This document shows positions 15,738 through 18,651 of a DNA stretch of 18,651 bases, in pieces. How positions within the stretch are numbered: the stretch's first letter is position 1; every line of letters begins with the position of its first letter. The DNA is from UBA5760 sp964649385 (GTDB taxonomy: Bacteria > Chloroflexota > Dehalococcoidia > Dehalococcoidales > UBA5760), in contig CAZYRA010000014.1 of assembly GCA_964649385.1 (NCBI GenBank), positions 1 to 18,651 on the forward strand, given 5' to 3'. A model generated the notes under the pieces. That model saw nothing but the letters and a program-made list of their open reading frames with translations, was not told the DNA's origin and ran no database searches. A program made the translations under genes and the position numbers.

Positions 15738-15741
15738 CCTC

Positions 15742-17250
15742 TTAGTCCTCTTCCTTACCGGGTTTCTCTTTCTTACTGGCATACATTCTGGCCAGGAAAT
15801 CCAGGCGTTTATCCATCATCTTTGCCGATTCTTTATCTGTTTCTTCCTTACTCTGATCCACTACTGCCTCTTCAGCCGACTCCGCCTCTTTGTTTTTCCC
15901 TGTGACCCGGCTTATTGAAGCTTCAATAGATTTTTCAATCTGACTCATCGGTGCTCCAACGGATTCCTCAGCCGCTTTATCCTGCTCATCAGCCTGGTTT
16001 AGCACTACTCTAGTTTTCTCATCAGCCTGGTTTAGCACTGCTCTAGTTTCATCTTCCGCCATTCTGCTGGTCTCCACGCCGCGACTTATCGCAGCCTCAA
16101 ATGCCCTTATCGACGTCTCAGCCGCCTCCTTGGCGGCCTGTCTCGCCATCTCAGATGCTTTTTTAGCCTCGCGCTTCGCCGCCTCAGCGGCCTCTCTGGC
16201 CCCTCTACCTATTTCCTCCGCCTTGACTATTGCCTCCTGAGATAACTTAGCTGCCTCGTTAGCTGCCTCCCTGGCTAGTTTCCCGGTCTCCTCCACCATA
16301 TTCAAGGCTTCTTTAGAAGTGGCGATCGCCGCTCCAGTCGTTTCCCGAACCTCTTTAATTATTTCCTCAGCCCTAGCTATCACCGCCTCAACAGCCTCAT
16401 TGGTCTTTTGTTCCGTTACCTCAGCTGTCTCCTGGACCTCTTTACCCAGTTCATCGGCTTTGGCTATCGCATTCTGTGAGGACTTCCTCATTGACTCAAC
16501 AGATTCCTTTGCTCTCTCACGCACTCCATCAGCACCGGCAATAACCTTCTCAAAGGTAGCCGTAGCCGTCTCGATGGTCTCCTGTGACCACTTGGTTGTT
16601 TCTTCAGCACTGCTTATCGCTTTATCAAAGCCTCTGGTTGATACTGCGGTAGACTCCTCAAGTGCTTTACTCGCCTTCTCTGCCTCGTCCACCGCCTTCC
16701 GGGAAGCCTTTGTTGCCTCCTCGGAAAATTTCTTGGCCAGCTTTTCTATCTCTTCTACCTTGGTTATTGCCCGGCGGGAAACATTTCTTGCTTCCTCGGC
16801 AATCTCCTTAGCTGCTGTGCCGGTCCTCTCGGCCCGGTTCATCCCTTCCGTAGACTCTTTGATTGACGTTTCAGCTGATTCTTTGGCTTCCTTAACCGTT
16901 CTCTCCGCTTGAGTAACCGAGCTCTCAGAGGTCTTGGTTAAGTTCTTAAGGGCATCCTTCGTCGATTCAATCGTTTCCTCAGCCCTGGTTATTGCTTCCG
17001 CAAATGCCGTTGACGATGTTTCAGCAGACTCTTCAGCCTCCCCGGCTACTTTCTCAGCCTTGGCAACCGCTTTTTTGGATGCTTTGGTCGCTTCTTCAGC
17101 CGTTCTCTTGGCTGATTTACCTAATTCCTCAGCCTTGTCAATTGCCTCCTGGGCTACCCTTATCGTTGCCTCGGCAGCTTCAATAGCCGATTTGCTCAGT
17201 GTTTCTGCTCTGGCTACCGCCTTCCCAATTGCTCCGGTTCCGTCTTCCAT
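15742..17250 (-). CDS. 25-residue-repeat coiled-coil protein (502 aa), unknown function
   Basis: I do not recognise a named family; profile searches would probably return unspecific apolipoprotein, phasin or chemoreceptor-like helical hits. The protein is almost wholly Ala/Glu/Lys/Thr/Ser helix. Residues 10-363 are fourteen 25-residue repeats, such as EAIDKAEELGKSAKRT... and KAVDEAEKASKALEE..., interrupted once by a 4-residue insertion (EAVE, 285-288). A 22-residue unit (364-385) and a further 25-residue unit (386-410) follow. Within each repeat the apolar stripe falls at positions 3, 6, 10, 13, 17, 20 and 24, that is two heptads plus a hendecad. Residues 402-423 are an 11-residue tandem duplication. 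The tail is highly charged. No signal peptide, transmembrane segment or cysteine is seen, so it should be a long soluble rod of coiled coil, possibly 50 nm or more. It lies divergently from the second tubulin-like gene, and I infer a structural partner role. Confidence 0.85.
   Translation of the reverse strand: MEDGTGAIGKAVARAETLSKSAIEAAEATIRVAQEAIDKAEELGKSAKRTAEEATKASKKAVAKAEKVAGEAEESAETSSTAFAEAITRAEETIESTKDALKNLTKTSESSVTQAERTVKEAKESAETSIKESTEGMNRAERTGTAAKEIAEEARNVSRRAITKVEEIEKLAKKFSEEATKASRKAVDEAEKASKALEESTAVSTRGFDKAISSAEETTKWSQETIETATATFEKVIAGADGVRERAKESVESMRKSSQNAIAKADELGKEVQETAEVTEQKTNEAVEAVIARAEEIIKEVRETTGAAIATSKEALNMVEETGKLAREAANEAAKLSQEAIVKAEEIGRGAREAAEAAKREAKKASEMARQAAKEAAETSIRAFEAAISRGVETSRMAEDETRAVLNQADEKTRVVLNQADEQDKAAEESVGAPMSQIEKSIEASISRVTGKNKEAESAEEAVVDQSKEETDKESAKMMDKRLDFLARMYASKKEKPGKEED
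15986..16051 (-). repeat. 33-bp tandem duplication (11 codons)
   Basis: Copies at 15986-16018 and 16019-16051 match at 30 of 33 positions. The duplication encodes TRAVLNQADEK followed by TRVVLNQADEQ. The high DNA identity contrasts with the diverged 25-residue repeats and points to a recent event. Eleven residues equal three helical turns, so helix register is kept. Confidence 0.9.
16162..17223 (-). repeat. Fourteen 25-residue (75-bp) repeats in the 502-residue protein
   Basis: Cutting the translation every 25 residues from residue 10 places an A-[IV] pair at positions 2-3, Ala at 6, Glu at 7 and small residues at 13, 17 and 20 in nearly every unit. The phase survives from residue 10 to 284, shifts by four residues, then resumes for three more units (289-363). 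The block is 1062 bases: 14 x 75 plus 12. Confidence 0.85.
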
Positions 17251-17326
17251 ACCTCTTAATAACCCCTAAAGACTTTGATTAAGAGAAAAAACATGATATT
17301 CCGCCCGTCTAAAGAATCTCTCTTCT

Positions 17327-17355
17327 ATGGTATTCTCTATTTTATGATAGGTCAA
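17327..17355 (-). promoter_or_regulatory. Candidate promoter for the helical-repeat genes
   Basis: On the - strand TTGACC (17350-17355) and TACCAT (17327-17332) are 17 bp apart. Transcription would start near 17320, about 70 bases before the ATG at 17250. The element also begins AATTGACC, resembling the AATTGACA boxes of the tubulin-like genes. A ribosome-binding site is uncertain: AGGGG is 12 bases from the ATG and AGAGGT abuts it. Confidence 0.4.
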
Positions 17356-17440
17356 TTAGTTTTGCAATATATACCACCCCACAGGACTATCGCTGCCTCA
17401 ACCCGTTTGCTAAATCAGGTAGACTCACCCGATATAGTAA

Positions 17441-17470
17441 TTGACATTGGGCTACAAATATGACTAAAAT
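17441..17470 (+). promoter_or_regulatory. Promoter of the second tubulin-like gene
   Basis: TTGACA (17441-17446) and TAAAAT (17465-17470) are 18 bp apart, embedded in AATTGACAT, 11 bases, TATGACTAAAAT. The start codon follows the -10 by 29 bases. A second candidate -10, TGA-TAAAAT at 17470-17478, has an extended motif but no matching -35. Another TTGACA at 17481-17486 is too close to the ATG to be used. Confidence 0.65.
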
Positions 17471-17499
17471 GATAAAATTGTTGACACCGGAGTTAGAAA

Positions 17500-18651
17500 A
17501 TGAAATTAGTAGTTATTGGTTTTGGACAATGCGGCGGCAGAGTTGCCGATGAATTTGCCCGCTTAAATGCGCGCGCGCGTAGCTATCGTGGGATAGAGAT
17601 TGTTACCGGCGCTTTCGCGGTGAACTCGGACTCAGCTGACTTAAGCGGCCTGCAAGTAATTAAGTCCGATTACAAGCATAGAATTCTGATTGGCGGGCGC
17701 ATTACCGGCGGCCACGGAGTCGGTAAGATTAACGAGCTGGGGGCCGAGATAGCCAGAGAGGACAGCGATAAAATTGTCGATGCGATAAGAGTTACCCCAC
17801 GCTTTTTGGAGTCAGATGCCTTTCTGCTGATTTCCAGTGCCGCCGGCGGCACTGGCTCCGGCTCAATACCGATAGTGACGCAACTGATAAAAGAGCGCTA
17901 TGCGGACAAACCGGTCTATAATCTTATTATCCTCCCCTTTGAACATGAGGAAAATAATGAGGAGAGGACTATCTATAATGCCGCCACCTGTCTGAAATCA
18001 GTTAATTCGGTAGCCGATGCGGTGTTTCTTGTTGACAATCAGAGGTATATCAGAAAGGACTCCTCAATCAGAAACAATATCGCCTCCATCAATGCGCTAA
18101 TAGCAGAACCATTCTACAACCTGCTCTGTGCTGGTGAGGAGAAAAAAAGAAAACACATCGGGGCGAAGACGCTTGACGCCGGAGATATACTGCAGACCTT
18201 GTCGGGGTGGACGGTAATCGGCTATGGCAAATCACCCCTCTCTCTCATCAGACCGTTCCGGCAAACACGCAACTTCAGGGATAAGAGCACCGAGACCCAC
18301 AAGGGAATCCAGGCTATGGATGAGGCTTTAAGTGAGCTATCGCTTACCTGTAATCCTCAGGATGCCAACCGTGCCTTGTACCTTCTCTCCGCGCCGGCCA
18401 GGGAAATGAATATGGATCTGGTCAAGGAACTCGGGGACTATCTGAGGGACATCGCCCCGAAGGCGATAATACGAAGTGGTGATTACCCCAGGCAGAAGGG
18501 GGTTCTGGACGTAACCCTTATCCTCTCGGAGCTTGACACTTCGGCAAAGATAACGAACTACTACTCTCTCTCAACCACCGTTATCGAAGACATTCGGAGG
18601 AAGAGGGAAGAAGTGGCCTGTAAGCTCAAAGATATTGATGACGCCGCAAAA
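17500..18651 (+). CDS. Tubulin/FtsZ-superfamily GTPase, non-canonical (paralogue 2), 3' end outside window
   Basis: An open frame of 384 codons runs from the ATG at 17500 to the last base without a stop. Since paralogue 1 is 387 residues, only a few codons are probably missing. It shares GFGQCGGR (7-14), TGGHGVGKINELG, the phosphate loop AAGGTGSGS at 114-122, NAATCLKS, VDNQRYI, AEPFYNLLCAGEE and the T7-like TLDAGDI with Asp226 and Asp229, at the same residue numbers as paralogue 1. Divergence concentrates around residues 23-32, in the loop after GYGKS (about 240-260, with a small insertion), and in the last 25 residues. The ribosome-binding site GGAG lies 7 bases before the ATG. The gene is divergent from the 502-residue coiled-coil gene across 249 bases. 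GTP-dependent polymerisation is the family expectation; whether the two paralogues copolymerise is open. Confidence 0.85.
   Translation, partial: MKLVVIGFGQCGGRVADEFARLNARARSYRGIEIVTGAFAVNSDSADLSGLQVIKSDYKHRILIGGRITGGHGVGKINELGAEIAREDSDKIVDAIRVTPRFLESDAFLLISSAAGGTGSGSIPIVTQLIKERYADKPVYNLIILPFEHEENNEERTIYNAATCLKSVNSVADAVFLVDNQRYIRKDSSIRNNIASINALIAEPFYNLLCAGEEKKRKHIGAKTLDAGDILQTLSGWTVIGYGKSPLSLIRPFRQTRNFRDKSTETHKGIQAMDEALSELSLTCNPQDANRALYLLSAPAREMNMDLVKELGDYLRDIAPKAIIRSGDYPRQKGVLDVTLILSELDTSAKITNYYSLSTTVIEDIRRKREEVACKLKDIDDAAK

Noticed and set aside
15114..17250. Tandem helical repeats interpreted as a CRISPR array or an intergenic satellite.
   Set aside because: The units keep codon frame, differ at DNA level and lie in open reading frames with start codons, so they are protein repeats.
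16319..17269. Long open frames on the + strand (16319-16912 and 16934-17269) opposite the 502-residue gene.
   Set aside because: They are mirror frames of a biased repeat sequence (Ala/Glu codons read backwards as Ser/Ala-rich text) with no ribosome-binding site or family similarity; the - strand product has regular helical structure.

Overview
The window looks like a chromosomal segment of a Chloroflexota bacterium, most probably of the class Dehalococcoidia. This is inferred from the gene set and order (ribF, tyrS, a class V aminotransferase with serA, a DUF1015 gene, ligA, pth, a TIGR00725-type gene, eno, gap) and from the non-canonical tubulin/FtsZ-like proteins at the right end; no marker gene proves it. 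A run of ten Ns shows that it comes from a draft or metagenome-type assembly. I saw no rRNA, tRNA, CRISPR array, insertion sequence or prophage gene.

Left part (1-7312). The 5' end of a yajQ-family gene leaves the window leftwards. It is followed by a YgjP-type zinc metalloprotein gene (+), then ribF and tyrS two bases apart, and then a class V aminotransferase and serA three bases apart. The last pair supplies the first two steps of serine synthesis from 3-phosphoglycerate. A DUF1015 gene faces serA convergently and is broken by the N run.

Middle part (7428-13793). ligA, an isoprenylcysteine-methyltransferase-like membrane protein gene and pth form one likely operon. A TIGR00725/LOG-fold gene, eno and gap form a second, which joins glycolytic enzymes to a possible nucleotide-binding protein. 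Several promoters in the window share an extended -10 element (TGn followed by a TATAAT-like hexamer).

Right part (13825-18651). This is the unusual section. Two paralogous tubulin/FtsZ-superfamily GTPase genes, both on the + strand, flank two genes on the - strand that encode almost purely helical repeat proteins. One (176 aa) is built on an 11-residue repeat that runs unbroken for nine units. The other (502 aa) is built on a 25-residue repeat (two heptads plus one hendecad) present in fourteen copies with one 4-residue insertion. The two tubulin-like genes also share a nearly identical promoter signature. I read the four genes as a candidate cytoskeletal or membrane-remodelling module: two polymer-forming GTPases plus two helical scaffold or surface-binding partners. 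The second tubulin-like gene has no stop codon before the window ends.

No stretch longer than 300 bases lacks a gene. The largest intergenic gaps are 109-310 and 17251-17499, and both hold divergent promoters.
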